A DNA stretch of 64,000 bases from Fragilaria crotonensis (GCA_022925895.1 JAKSYS010000116.1:1-64000); one strand, 5' to 3'; positions 1-13,069 are shown, counted from the first letter of the stretch. A program made the numbers and translations. Notes: generated by a model from the sequence alone, not told the origin.

Positions 1-535
1 CGAATTTGATCACCAAATAGTCGCCATTGTACTGTACTGGTGATACTGCACTGTGACGACTATTTGAAGATCAAATTTCGATCACCAAATAGTCGCCATT
101 GTACTGTACTGGTGATACTGTAGTTGTGACGACTATTTGAAGATCGAATTTGATCACCAAATAGTCGCCATTGTACTGTACTGGTGATACTGCATGACGA
201 CTATTTGAAGATCGAATTTCGATCACCAATAGTCGCCATTGTACTGTACTGGGTGATATTTTCAGATAGACGACTATTTGAAGATCAATTTTCGATCACC
301 AAATAGTCGCCATTGTACTGTACTGGTGTTACTGTATTGTGACGACTATTTGAAGATCGAATTTTGATCACCAAATAGTCGCCATTGTACTGGTACTGGT
401 GTTATCACTGTGATGACTATTTGAAGATCGAATTTCGATCACCAAATAGTCGCCATTGTACTGTACTAGTGTTACTCAGTATTGTGACGACTATTTGAAG
501 ATCGATTTTGATCACCAGGCAAATAGTCCCCATCC
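1..535. repeat. Tandem array of ~71-bp hairpin-forming units
   Basis: Eight unit starts (GATCACCA) occur near 8, 80, 152, 221, 293, 366, 437 and 510, a period of 69-73 bp. Each unit carries CAAATAGTCG near its left end and the inverted copy CGACTATTTG near its right end, so every unit can fold into a hairpin around a conserved GTACTGTACTGGTG middle. The loop near the right arm varies most in length. The array may continue beyond the left window edge. No coding potential was seen. It could be a satellite, a subterminal block of a transposon, or a locally amplified hairpin. Confidence 0.9.
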
Positions 536-687
536 TACTCATGATGTCGAACAAGAACGAAAGTCTAAGTCAACATTGTTATTAATTCTAAATGTACTAC
601 TTTTAAAAACTCCATGATGAGACATATGTTTTGCACACCTTGCCAACAGGACACCCTGAAACTAGGGACCCTTTGGGTGGTGGTTTC

Positions 688-1050
688 TCAGAAGCCATGT
701 TGGCTTTCTCGTGAAGATAATCTTGTCGAGTGCCTCGTCCTCAACAAGAAGACTCTCTCTTGTGGGCTTTTTGAGGCATCAACAAGACTAACTAGTTCCT
801 TTGCTCTTGGCATAATGCTGTCATATGCATTGTAACGTTCCAATTTGGGTATGTCTTCATGGTGAAGAGCACGCGATCCAAAATCAATGCAGACAGTTTC
901 TAAACTTTTAGATTCCATGAGGATGTTGTCATTGTCGTCATTATGAGTATTCGTGTGCTGTACATCAACAAAATTATCAGAAACATCAGTTTCATGTCCA
1001 GAACAGAGGTCGTTGAGTGGTGCCTCAGGCAAGTGGATCTCTTGCGACAT
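688..1050 (-). CDS. Hypothetical ORF, 120 aa, unrecognised
   Basis: This is an ATG-started open frame of 120 codons with an acidic, Asn/Asp-rich middle and a basic C-terminus. I recognise no domain. Short minus-strand open frames follow upstream at 1058-1252 and 1249-1491, the latter mostly low-complexity hydrophobic sequence opposite an A/G-rich stretch. They could be exons or remnants of one gene, but I see no convincing splice pairing. It may equally be a fragment of a mobile element next to the hairpin array. Treat as weak. Confidence 0.25.
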   Translation of the reverse strand: MSQEIHLPEAPLNDLCSGHETDVSDNFVDVQHTNTHNDDNDNILMESKSLETVCIDFGSRALHHEDIPKLERYNAYDSIMPRAKELVSLVDASKSPQERVFLLRTRHSTRLSSRESQHGF

Positions 1051-2500
1051 TGATTAGCTAGGACCGAATAATGTGCTTGGAACCTTTGTACATAGAAGTA
1101 GTGTACTGAAAGAGGTCATACTTGGTTTCCAATGATGCATTGAAATCATCGGTTGCATGACAAAAATGACCTTTGAAAGGCAAAGAAGCAGTCCATGACA
1201 TAGCCTTGAGAGCAGATAGAGTCTGATCCACTGGATGTGGATCCTGCATCAATGGTCCTTCTTGCTTGTTGTGGATGATCCTAAAGAGAACAAAACAGGG
1301 GGTTGGTTACAGAATAATCGGTAGGTGGGTGCTGTAGTAACGCAAAATGGCAACAGACAGAGAGCAAACAAGAGCAAAAACAGAACAACAGCAACAAGAG
1401 AAACAAAAGCAGCAAGGAGAGCAAGAACAACAAGAGAAACAAGAATGACAGGGAGACAAAGTGCCGTACCATCGTGGTTGTGAAATATCAAAATTATGAG
1501 TTTTGTGTGAGTAAACTTGAATCCACTACTGGTACCCTGTTATATACACATCTAGACACGATCATTTTTATTTCTATTCAAACAAATGTGGCGCTGATTT
1601 ATGTTCCTTATCTAGAACGTAGTTTTGCACAAGAGGTGGTTTGAAAAGTGGGCGCTGAGAAAATCAAAGATAAAGATTCCGTACAAGTTAAATTCCGCAA
1701 CAAAAGTGCTGAAAAGTGCTGACGTCAAATTGGTGAAACCTAATCGGACCCAGGACCGATGTACTGAGTATACATGCTCTACTATGGTCATAGTGTAGAG
1801 TTGTACTGGCTTCTACGATGTGACCCAATTTTCTATTGAGCTGTTCTATTTTATCGGAGGTACACTTGCAACCCGTTTGAGCTAGTAGGTCAATGTACAG
1901 TAGTTAGTTTTGACAAATGAATGATCTCAAACCAAAAATTAAACTCGAACTTGAGTTCGCTTAGACCTACTACCGGTAGAGTACTTGTACTAGTACCAGG
2001 TACAGCTGTATGCATTATGCATACACAGGTGTACTCTGATCATACATACAGTACGAACGCATAGTCCTACAGTACTGTAGTACTCCGTAGTTCAAAAAAT
2101 ACCGGTAGAAGTTTTATTGCCGCGTGTTTTTAGTACAGTCGTATACAGGACGCTGCTGCAAGAGGCCCCGAAATTGAGACGAACAAATGAGAGTACTTGT
2201 AGTCCGGGGTCCAAGTTGGTCTACTGTCCGTCTCGTTTCACCTTCGTGCGATTGGATGAGTCCGTATGCCCTGTGCCCTGTATCGACGCCGCATTGCTGA
2301 GGCTTGGTTCCGCACTTAACTTCGTGCATTGCGGCGTTTTCCGTGCTGCAATTGAGCAGCCTTTGTTGTTTGACTTTCATCTAGCGTGTTCTACGAAGAG
2401 CGCAAATCGGGCAAATTCTTGAACACACCGTTCAGAGCAGCGTGCCACACGGTTTTTTTTCTCGTGATTGGTTGATACCACACCCGTTCACGCATTAACC
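1051..2500. other. Intergenic stretch, no supported gene
   Basis: Open frames here (for example 2117-2422, open on both strands) show no recognisable domain. From about 1980 to 2090 the DNA is crowded with GTAC-containing self-complementary motifs, a feature shared with other intergenic stretches in the window. Confidence 0.6.
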
Positions 2501-4940
2501 ATGACGCTCGGATATGGCAATTGGATAGTCATTCTGATGGCGTCTCGTGTTGGCCTCACCGGAGCAAACAACGACACGTTAATCGTCGCAATTGACCACA
2601 GCAATGACACACTCGCATCGTCATCGTTATCGTTGTTGACTGCGATTCACCCAGACTGGGATTCCCACATTATGGACTTGGAACGCTTGCTGGAAGTCGA
2701 TCTTGCGCAGATGGAACGTGATGCGAGCAGCTGTTGACTCTCAACGGCAACCAAACGGAACTCTTGCAGAAGATTTGATGCAAATACGAATCGACATTGA
2801 TCGTCTCGTCACCTCAAAAAGATGTTGAAGAAGAACTTGGGAAAACAAAACACAAGATCGAGGAGGAGGAGCAAAATGTTCAGCAAATGAATGCACAGAT
2901 GGAGACTGAACGATTTTTGGACGGACTGCATCGAGGAAAGTTGGCGGTCAAGGTAGATTATGTGACGGGGCAGCTTGTTTCCAAGCCAACGCGGTCGAAC
3001 CTGAGGAGCAAAGCCTGCACTTTTGAACGCGACAACGACTTCCGAATCGGTCAAAACTAACCCCGCATCCTTGATTATGCCGTTAGGTAACGTTGTTGGT
3101 TCAGTGTTGTCGACCACGGATGAAGTTGACGAAGAACGAACGCAGACAAACAACAACGACGACGATCAGTTTATACTACAAAGTAAACTAACTTCGGAGA
3201 CGGTTCGGCAACACATCGCTAGCCACCCCATATCAAGTCCAGAATCAAGGAAGAGATGGAGTTCCTCAAGTCGGGACATGATCCAGCCGTTCTCAACTTC
3301 GACGCACACTTGATGTTGAACATCGTCAAATTAGCCATGACCGCATCACTGTTTGGATTGGCGGCAGTGTTCTTGAAGCTTCCCTACGGCTGGATTTCTG
3401 TTAGGTGGTATGTTGATTGGACCAAGTTGTCTCGACCTCTTAGGCGAAATTCACCAGGTGCAGACTCTAGCTCAGTTTGGGGCCATTTTCTGCTGTTTGA
3501 GCAAGGATTGTTGTATGCTCAAACCTATTCCGATGAGCCCATACCTTTAGAAACGACGCTGGACGACGTGGACGCTTCCTTACTGGTTTCACCGGTTATC
3601 CCTGCGCATAGAAACGATCTCAAAATTCATTCTCGTTTCTCACCGAATCAAGCGAAGGGAAGTTTTGCGCGAACGCATGCCTTGCAGGACAGTCCCAGCT
3701 TTCTTGACGCTGATGATGGTCACGATCCAACTGCAGTCGGCTTCATTATTCTGACGCTACTTGTGTTCGTCGGTCTCTGTTGTTTTCTTCACCAACGTTG
3801 CTGAGTCTGTAATAGAAGCAATAATGGTTTCATGTACCATTGCTGTTTGCTCTACGACTATTGTCTCCGAAACCTCCAAGCAGCGCATATTGCTGATACT
3901 TTGTGGGGTGTTGGTGTATTGAAAATGATTGTAAGTAGAACGCGACCATTCCCTTACTTTGCATACTTGCATTGCTCACACTCCTGTCTATGCAGTCGAC
4001 TCATGATCTATTCATGGTCCCACTACTGGCGTTGCCAGAGCTCCTATCATCTTTGAACGAGTCAGTGAATTCCACCGACGACGGTGCCTTTGACTCGCTT
4101 GCAGTATGGGGTGTTGGCAGTATTATCGGGAAGCTGGTGCTTGTTGCAGTCTTCTTGAAGGGATCTACTTTTGTTGCAACCCACATTATCCGCGCTGCCA
4201 TTATTGCAGATGGGCATTTAACAAGTGTCAAGGGAGAACTCTTCACTTTAAGCGTCGTTGCGTACGCCTTGATGATTGCAACCATGTCAGAGGAATTAAG
4301 CATGTCAATCGAAGCCGGAGCTGTCTTGGCTGGAATTGCCTTATTCAAGTCACCTCACGTTCCAAAAGTGATCTTGTCGATTCAGCCCATTACCAGTGTC
4401 TTTGGTGGCATGTACTTGACGTCGTTGGGAATGATAATCTCACCGGCGTTTGTCCTTGACGAAGCTGGCTCTATCATTCAGTTGGTTTTCTTGATTGGGT
4501 TCTTCAAGTTTGCGCTGGTATCGACATGCCTTAATCGTGTTTTCGGCTATGCGATGACGCCGTCCATCGCTGTCGGCAGTGCCATGGCACAGATTTCTGA
4601 AGTTAGCCTCCTTGCGCTTGCAAAAAGTCAGCGTATGGGACTGATTCGCCGCAAGACGTACCTCTTGCTAATTCCAACCACTTGTATCATGCTCACCTTG
4701 GCACCGCTGTCGGCGTCAATGTTACGACGATTGCCCAAGGTACACGATCACGAATTAGTGGAAGAGATCCCACTCTATCACTGCATCGTCAAGTATGTGC
4801 GAGTCTTTCGTCGGAGCGCCAGCAAGAAACGTCGGACACCTACTTCCTCTTCATCCGTCAACAAGTCGGATGGGGCTGAAGAAGGAGCTGCGAGACGCTC
4901 GACTGTAAATACACCTCGAAATTCAACAGCGCACTCCTGA
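2501..4940 (+). pseudogene. K+/H+ antiporter (CPA2, KEA4-6/TMCO3-like), multiply frameshifted
   Basis: The intact relative would be a secretory-pathway or endomembrane cation/proton exchanger: an N-terminal hydrophobic leader, a lumenal coiled coil, then a Na_H_Exchanger domain. Here the leader is near 2501-2580, and a Glu/Lys-rich coiled coil (KDVEEELGKTKHKIEEEEQ) is near 2815-2950. Membrane segments follow from about 3310. The coding signal jumps frame near 2735, 2815, 3050, 3250, 3390, 3490 and 3780. For example, AGFLLGGMLIGPSCLDLLGE continues FLKLP only in another frame, and LLFEQGLLYAQ returns to the first. The C-terminal half (about 3996-4940) is open and holds the conserved stretches KGELFTLSVVAYALM and SIEAGAVLAGIALFKSP. 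A GT-AG intron fits 3931-3995. Seven or more shifts in 2.4 kb argue for a pseudogene rather than sequencing error. Exchanger assignment is confident; the KEA4-6/TMCO3 subclass rests on the coiled-coil architecture. Confidence 0.75.
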
Positions 4941-6672
4941 GGGCGCCTCGCTGACCTTTCCCACGTGGCTTGACAGGCGTGATGAAGAGTCCCAACTATC
5001 ATGCGCAGTTGGGGTAGATCCATATTACGAGGGGATGGGCAGAGTACATTTACTGCAACTTTCAGGCGAGGGCAATCGTGTTCAGCTTGCAATGGACACT
5101 GTCAATAATGGCAGTTCATGCTCAGATTCCTTTTAGTTCAGACAGTGAATTGATCATTTCCAAAAGAAGGCTCACCACTTGGAGAAGAGTTTAGTTAAAA
5201 TTGTCCTATTATATGATGTTCATCGAAATGATGGAACCTACTAATAGGAGTATTTCCTTGGATTGCTCATGAGTAAGGAGTAGCTACTACTATAGCCAGT
5301 TCTGATAGTACAATCCTTTGGCTCCTCGTATGGAATACAAGACCAGCAGTTAAGTGCCCTCAATGAAGCTAAATGCATAAGGCGGCGAGTATTGTAAGCA
5401 AGGAGATGATCATCGGTTTCCTCGTTAAAACACTAGGATAGGAATCAGTACATTTGGATATTTTGCACTCAACTATGAGCAAACGAGAGTGAAACACTTT
5501 GATTCAGTTGTCGCTATGGCACCAAAACCAATACACAAGAGTACAAAATAGTTTGCTTCCTCCACATGGATGGCCATTGTCATGTTGCAAATCTCACACT
5601 CTCAAAAACCAGAACAACAACCAGACCGCTCGGCGTATGAGGTCTATACATACATGGATTTCAATGCCGCACATTTTGATCATCATTTCAGGAAGTTGTC
5701 AATATATTGAGCAACACCATGCATCTAAAAACCATTTATCACTCTGTAATAGAGACTGGTTTACGTATGCCAATGAATGCTGATATTGCAATGGCCAAAA
5801 ATCAATCTGTGTTCAATTGTCTGCTGCCCAGAGTTCAACTGGTCTCTAGTAGTGGTGTGAACTTAGGATAATCTGGAAGGCCTGACTGGAGTGCATGCCA
5901 TCCATTAAGCTTTGGAATCAGATGACCACAAGTTCCAAGTGATGAGGATACTAACTCTTCATTGTGACCCAACCACTGCTTGGGACTGGTGTGATACCTG
6001 AAACAACCAGCTGCAGCAAAGGAGCATTTGCATTCAGGATTGGTGCAGCATTCTATTGACCACTCTCCTGTAGCACATTTATGTCATGTCAGCAAACACC
6101 AAATGTGGTGACGTGTTCATCGCAGAAGAAGTGCAATTACTTCCAACTGCCGGGAACCACATCACAAGGTGGGTTTTTGTGAGTTGATATACATGTAGTC
6201 ATTAATGACGGTTTATGTTTCCTGAAGTGGTTACTTTTAGACTTAAATAGTCAATAGTTGTATATAGTTGGTTTTTTTCTACGTGTTATAATGATATAAT
6301 ACTAAAATATATTAATTATCAAATTTTATCAGTGAATTCTCGAATTATAATCAATCTATATGGTTTGATATCAACAAAAAAATATAAACTATAACTATAT
6401 TTCTGATTGAATCAACAAAGTGATGGATATAACGAATTGATTTTCACTGCTGCAACCATTTTTCCAAAATTTGACTTGGTGTTTTCTAAATTCACTGATA
6501 TTGAGGCATACTTGCCAGTTAGGTTTCCGAGGCACAGTGAATGGCGTTGTCTAAAACTTTTACCGTATTTCTGGCATTTAATGGCTGTTGTTCAACAGGT
6601 CCAGTGATCTTTGAGTTCATTGTTGAATCTTCGACAATTCTGTGCATTGCTTCTCTCTTTACAAGGATTCAC
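4941..6672. other. Intergenic, AT-rich at the right end, no supported gene
   Basis: Only short open frames without recognisable domains occur (for example 5499-5783). From about 6180 to 6420 the composition becomes strongly AT-rich (runs such as AATATATTAATTATCAAA) just before the transposase-like relic. No terminal repeat of that element could be delimited by eye. Confidence 0.6.
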
Positions 6673-8072
6673 ATGCCGAAACGCACATCCTCTACTACGT
6701 TGTGCGACGGATGTCACAAACCCTTCAAGCGAATCCAGGTACACTTGAATCACAATCTTGTTTGCAACAGCATTTATGCTTCTCGGAAGAGCACAATTGA
6801 TCCGTCTGCTGGTATTGGTGGTACTTTGATTAACAGGAGTGCTGCCAAGGCCGCGCAAAACCACGCTTCGTTGTCCCCACATATCCTCACAGGACAAGTA
6901 ACTACTGGACACCAGGAGGGTCACAGTCGTCAACGATTTTCTGCACCATTCGAATTCAGTTCTGTTCAGGATGCTGGTCGTGCTGCTTCTGTTGAAGCAC
7001 TAGATGGTGACGATGACCCTGATGAGCATGAATTGGACGACGACGATGACGTCAATCCTTTTGGTGAGGAAGAGTCGTTGACGACGCCACCTGATTTGGT
7101 TGAGAACGGAGCGACAGACCCTGACGAAGGAGTCCTTGAATTGTACGAGGAACTCCTCCGCCTTCAGTCAAATCCATTATCCTCGCTGGCCAAATTCTCT
7201 TGTGAAGAGAAGGTTCATATTGAGTTGCTTCAACTCTAAAAGACTTGAAGGCGCCACTTTCTGCGTTTAAGCACATACTGAACTGGGCCAAAAGCAAATG
7301 AAAATGGCCACCAATTTCAGACCAGTTGCCAGCCATCACGTGAGACGGTTACAAAGATGTTGTTCAGTCGTTATAACATGCATGGTTTGGTTCCCAAAGA
7401 GAAGAAGTTGTATCTGCCCTATTCAAAGCGTATTGTTACGATGGTATATTTCGATGCACGCCAAGTGTTTGCGTCATTGCTGTCATGCCGTTCCCTCAAG
7501 GACGAGTGTTTATGTTTCATGAACAGGGGATCCATTTGCTGTGCCTGATGCGAGGACATCAGTAATTGGTGACATCAACAGTGGTCGGTGTTATCGAGAA
7601 ACCTATAAGAAATTGGTAAAGAATCCGCAGTCTGACATGATACTACCTTGTGTGCTTGCAATGGACAAGACGCACATTGACCTTCCGAGACTCCAGATGG
7701 AGCCAATCACAATTTCTCACGGGTTATTGAAGCATGAGTTTCGCCGTTTACCCATTGCAATGCGAATTTTGGGTTACATCTATCACGGAGTGCATCACGT
7801 AAGGCTCAGAAGGTTGACCTCAACGTTGATTACAATGAGGCACCCAATGACCTTCCTCCTGGTGTTGCGACTGTGAGCAACGTTCTAAAACCTAAAAAGG
7901 CGTCACCTGGCCTACATACATGTTGAATGAGTATCACATGCAGATTGCATTTATTCTTTCGGCATCAGGTTTTTTAAGCTTGCAGGACAAAGGCTTCAAG
8001 TGGAAGCTTCAATACAAGAAGACTGTCCACGACGTCATATTTCACCCCTTTGTCCCTTTCATAATTGGTGAC
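6673..8072 (+). pseudogene. Large transposase-like gene, 5' part (Plavaka-like?), interrupted
   Basis: The frame opens at ATG 6673 with a zinc-finger-like N-terminus (CDGCHKPFKRIQVHLNHNLVC), followed by an acidic linker and then a body typical of large cut-and-paste transposases: LYLPYSKRIVTMVYFDARQV, GDINSGRCYRETYKKLV, VLAMDKTHIDLPRLQMEPIT and RRLPIAMRILGYI. The DKT...MEP...LGYI arrangement recalls Plavaka-type elements; this assignment is from memory and tentative. Frame changes and stops occur near 7239, 7290, 7530 and 7810, so the copy is dead. The frame reaches FIIGD at 8072, where the retrotransposon 8073-15016 begins. It resumes in register as TEGHDRL at 15017, so the two parts are one gene split by that insertion. 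Confidence 0.6.
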
Positions 8073-8224
8073 TGGCATGTCCGAAGTTCGGGAAAGGGAG
8101 AGCAGTCGCCGTCAGACAGACGAACACGAGACACAGACAGACGAACACCCGGACACAACACAAGATGCGAATTGCTCACAATCCGGACGAACTCGAATCA
8201 ACAAAGACACTACTCTAGTTAATT
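8073..8224 (+). repeat. Split direct repeat A1
   Basis: About 152 bp, matching A2 (14487-14632) apart from small indels (for example CCGAAGTTCGGG versus CCGTTCGGG). Similarity stops after ACTCTAGTTAAT at about 8224. It forms the left terminus of the tyrosine-recombinase element. Confidence 0.9.
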
Positions 8225-8287
8225 TAATCTGGCCTCTTCCCTCAAACCACCAACCGACCGACGACTCGAACGACGAACGCAGATAGG

Positions 8288-10435
8288 ATGGCCGACATGT
8301 CGTCCCCTATGACGATGACGTCTACGTGGGAAGACGTCTTCCGTGCCCTTGACCAGTGGGAAGTGGTCCCGAAGCTCAACAGATTACACACGAAATCGAA
8401 TTCGATTAATACGGAGTCTACAGGGTTTGTACACCTGTGTTCGCCGGACATCGCACACCTGATGGTAAACACGCACGGGACGATCCGTCTGTTCCACCAC
8501 TTTCACCACGACGCCGACGACGGACTAAACGACGGAACGAACGCCCTATGGGCACTTCTCGGCGGCGGTGGATTCGCAGCCGCCATGGCGGTCGACACGA
8601 AACAGATCGTCAGAAGCCACGTTGGAACGCCTTACGATTGGTCCAAAATGCTCACGTGGAATTCTACGTCCGACGTACGAAGAGCGATTGAAGAATTGGT
8701 GACGACGAGATCTTCGGTGTCAGGCGTCAGCGAGAGCGCCGGACAGGCATCGGCGCCGGCGCGGGAGCCACCTCCTGTGGCAGCGACGAGAGGACGCCCC
8801 AAGAAAGGCAGTGCCCCAAGAGGCAGATCCAAGTCGAGCAAACATACTAACGAGACTAACGACCAAGACAAGACGAACGACGCGGACGCGGACGACACAG
8901 AAGACGTCACGGTCGTCGGTTTCACCATGAAACCGACAGTACCAGTTCCGGCGTTCATCGCAGCAGCCATCATGGAATCATACGTCACCGACCCTGAGGA
9001 ATTGGCCCTGATGATAGTCAGGACCATCAAACAGAGGGCGAGTGAGGACCCGGACCCCGACCGGGCGTCGAGGTTGGCCGAAGCAGCGTCCTACGTACTC
9101 GATGGGTTCTCTGCGTTGCAGCGAGCACCAGAACCACTCACGGTCCAACAAAGTGGGGAGTGGCGGCTTCGTCAGCTTACTCTAGGCGAGCGGACGACTG
9201 GGCGAAAGTCCTACACATGAAGTACCTGGCCGTGAAGGCTAAAAGCCTCATCCAATCGGACGATCAGTCAGAAACGCCAGGACGAGAGAACGACGCCATC
9301 AGAAACTTGTCGAGCCTCCTCGAAAGACAGGTCGCTAGCGCAGTCGCGTCATCTCCTCAAATCCCGAAGACAGGATTCGACTCGTTCCCCGTCGACAAAG
9401 CGGATGATCCTGTTCGTTTCGGAGAAGGACGCCTTGGGAGGACCCCAACTCGCCCCGTCCAGACCTTCGCAGACATCCTAGCGCTCAGCAACGTGGCGTA
9501 CGTCCAAAACCACATACACCATTTCTTGCGCAACACGAAAGGGAGGGATGCATTCATCCCAATGGGTTTCTGCGCAGCCATTCGACCGCATCCTTCCTAG
9601 CCGACGCTTCGGACAGACCAGGAGCCTTCAGCCTTTTTGCTGCGGGCCCCAGACGCTCGCACGATCGAACGCGACGGGCAGGGATGCTCTCGACCACGCA
9701 AGCACCCTTGTTCAAATGCAACTTAAGACGACAGACACGACAACTGGATTCTCGGACAAAGACATCAAGAGCATGACGAAGCTCAATTTCACTATCCCGC
9801 GTGATTTTCACGAGCTCGCGCGACTACTCGAGAACATGGCGGGGTGGCCGAGCTCCTCTTCGGCCCGCGGTCCCCGTTGACGCATATGTTGGACGAGTGG
9901 TGTCGTTTCCTGACGCGAGCAGTCGGATCGACCTTAGCGACGTTACGACAGCTAGCTCACGAAGACAACTCGGCCGCCTGTCGCCTCGGTTGGTTCATCG
10001 AGAAACGCACGCAACAATACTTGGTGTTGTGCGCAGGAGTGGAACACGAGGACGATATCAACCTGAATCTGCTAGACTTCCGTTCGACGCGTCAGCAACT
10101 GGAGGACGGAGCCTTCGTCTTCCCGCCTGCGACTTCTTGAAAGACAGGATGGGGTCCGGGGGCGCTGCCGCGAAGGCGGAAGCCCCAGCGCATCAGGAGG
10201 AGGCGGCGCACGATCTGGACGAAAGGGACAACCAGCAGACGCTGTCACGAACCCGCAGCAGGACCTGTTCACGAAGGACGCCAACGACGTCTGGCAGGTC
10301 TTCCTCGATCACGTGCGGAGCGGGCCGCTCGAACATGTGCTGCCGCTGGCACTTGAACGGCAAGTGTGTCCGGAGCTGCTTCCTGAGCGCTTCGCACGTC
10401 GCCCTTACGACCGAACAAACCGCGAGCGTTAGGGC
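8288..10435 (+). pseudogene. gag-like gene of the YR retrotransposon, frameshifted
   Basis: An ATG-started frame at 8288 runs 310 codons to 9220, continues in another frame (about 9160-9600), and again in further frames to about 10435. The N-terminal part has a basic, Arg/Lys/Ser-rich linker (RGRPKKGSAPRGRSKSSK). Near 10340-10420 a Cys/His cluster reads CRWHLNGKCVRSC followed by SASH, a CCCH-like zinc-binding arrangement expected at the end of the Gag of DIRS-order elements. The position between A1 and reverse transcriptase agrees with a Gag role. At least three frame changes make a full-length product from this copy unlikely. Confidence 0.6.
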
Positions 10436-10899
10436 ATGGATCGAACAATGCAGGGCGCGCATGCGCCGACCCTCGTCCGACTCGACGCCGCCCAGCAAGA
10501 AAACGAAATTAGGACCTCTGCATCTGCTTACACTACAACTTTTTTCGTCGCTCAGCCTTCCCGGTGGTCCTTTGATCACGAGGCAGCCCATCGCGAATTT
10601 CACAATCGACGAACGACAGGGGACGCACCGCCTTTCCGCGACTCGCGCCAGCCGACCGATGGACCCATAGCGGGTCCGTCCATAGCAATCCCGGCTGCAC
10701 AACCACGCCCGACGGCAACGATCGCCACGCATGAGACATCGCTCGCGGCCGCGACACCGCCTCGCCCCGCCCGACCGCCCACGACCGTCCGCCGCGGAGC
10801 TGACCGCCCCGGCACTGCGAACGAGGACGTTCGTCTCACGTCACGACTCCTGGACACCCCCTCTGGGGGTCCTAGGACCAACGGTAAGTCACTCGCCCT

Positions 10900-12970
10900 G
10901 GTTCCACTTCCGACGATACCGCTTCCGAATGTCGACTCGCCTTTCCCGCGCCTTCCCGAACCTCGACTCGCCGATGCTCTGGCCAGCATCCTCGACGCCC
11001 CCCAGCCGACGACGCACCCGACCGAATTCCGCTTCGAATGGACTCACGAGGCGGCCGCTCACAACCTGGCAGTCCTCCGGCGCTACGCGCTGGACCTCGG
11101 GGCAGCCGTGGACGCCCAACCGTTCAGCGCGGTGACACCCGGATCCGAATTTCGATCCGCCGCGCTCCTGGCGCCGCTCCTCTCCGCACACCCGCTCTGG
11201 TCGCGCTTCCAAGAGCGCATTTCAGACGGCGCGGATTTTCCTCCGCGAGATTTCCGACGCCGACCGCCTCGCCGACGTCCGCGACAACCTCGCCCGTGGC
11301 AATCACAAATCGGCCCGAGGCCACGAAGCGAAGTTGATATCAATGCTAAAAGAAGAAGTGGAAAGGGGCTGGCAACTGCCCCTACCGAGGAGGCCGCTCT
11401 GGAATTAGAAGGCTGCGAGGTGGCGCCTTTGGGCATGGTGGCACAGACATCGATCGACGAGAAGGGACAGACCATCGAGAAGCTAAGGCTCACACGACCA
11501 GTCATTCAACCCCAGCGGGATCCCAGGACGAAGCGTAAACGACAGAGTGGACACGTCACAACTGACGACCGCACGATTTGGCAGGGCTTTCAGTCGACTG
11601 ATGTACCACATCTCGTACCTCAGACAATTGTGGCCGAAAGAACCCATCCTCCTCACAAAGGTGGACTGCAAATCCGCCTACAGACGAATACACTTAAAGG
11701 CACGAACCGCCCTGAAGTCTTGCACTAGCATTGACGACCTGCTCCTCGTGGCACTCAGGATGACTTTCGGAGGAGCACCAAACCCGTCCCAGTGGAGCGA
11801 CGTGTCCGAAGTAATCACGGACCTTGCGAATGACCTCGTCAGGAGATCAGACTGGGACCCGAAGGTATTCCACTCGCCGCATCAACACTTGCTTGATTCT
11901 GACGAAGCCGTAGATAACGACGATGGAATGATCGACGGGTCGAGCGAATTCGGAGAAGCCGATTTCTTCGCTGTGAACTACCCGATCGCAAACGACGACG
12001 ATCTACCCAGATTCGACTGTTACCTGGACGACATTTTTGGGGCTTTCAACCCAAGAGACGCAGAAAAGAGCTCGGCAGCGATTCCCTTGCATTGCACATA
12101 GTGGGAAGACCCCACAACGCAGAGGGAAACGAATCCTTTCCCAGAGACGACATCCTTGCCATCCCGAAGTTCCTGGCCGAGGCGAAACCATCTGAGCGGA
12201 AGATGATCTTGGGATGGCTGGTAGACACACGCCGCTTCACGGTCGCTCTGCCTGAGGACAAATACCACGCATGGACGAAAGTGATCGACAAGATCCTAGC
12301 GAACAGGCATGCGCACGTAACGACGAACGATCTGGAGAAGACCCTCGGACGACTCAGCCACGCCGCATACGTCGTCCCGTACTCCAGGCATTTCATGGGG
12401 CGACTCTACAAGGCATGCGAGAGATCGAAACGAAGTGGAAAGACGAGACTGACGAATCCCCAACGCGATGACCTGAGCCTTTGGAGGAGCTTCCTGCGAA
12501 GAGCGGCGCAAGGGATCTCCATCAACAGATTGGTCTGCAGGTGGCCGACGCGAATCGTTCGGGTGGACGCTTGCCCGCAAGGGATAGGAGGATATGGTCT
12601 CCAAAGCGGGATTGCTTGGCGATACCAACTGCCCGAAGATCTAGCGGGACGAGCGACACTTAATACGTTGGAGTTTCTAGCAGCCTTCGTGGGAATGGTA
12701 GTCGAATTCCGCGAAGGAAAAAGTGGTCGCCAGTCTCGGACGTCCTGCTAAGCCAAGGGATAGCACCTCGGCCGCAGGGTGGCTGGCAAAGTCCAGCTTC
12801 GACGACAACTGTCCGCTTCACCTCACCATCGCGAGGAGTTTCGCTGATTTCTGTCTGACGCACGAGATCGACCACTACACTCAATGGTTCCCGGGGCGAG
12901 AGAACAAGGTGGCGGACATTTTATCGCGAGACTTCGCGCTCGACGACGACGAGGTCACCTCGCTCATCAG
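10900..12970 (+). pseudogene. Reverse transcriptase-RNase H of the YR retrotransposon, frameshifted
   Basis: Reverse transcriptase motifs are clear. The sequence LLTKVDCKSAYRRIHL near 11650 holds the first catalytic Asp. FDCYLDDIFGAF holds the YLDD active site at 12021-12032. The template-grip region MTFGGAPNPSQWSD lies near 11760. RNase H follows: RVDACPQGIGGYG near 12560 supplies its first Asp, NTLEFLAAF near 12665 its Glu, and HYTQWFPGRENKVADILSRDF near 12870 its C-terminal acidic residues. Frame changes occur near 11380, 11530, 12090 and 12730. The enzyme would copy the element RNA; this copy cannot encode it in one frame. Confidence 0.85.
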
Positions 12971-13069
12971 GAAACATGGCTCACCCTTTGTCCCACAGAA
13001 CTTCAGGATCATCCCCTTGCAGCCAGCCCTCATTTCGCAGATTGGAGACTGGCTGCGTCTGCTGCCCAA

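Noticed and set aside
1-535. Possible CRISPR array
   Set aside because: Units are contiguous with no unique spacers, arms are inverted within each unit, and the window is eukaryotic.
10193-11505. Multiple minus-strand open frames within the YR element
   Set aside because: They arise from high GC content opposite Gag/RT coding sequence and show no recognisable motifs.
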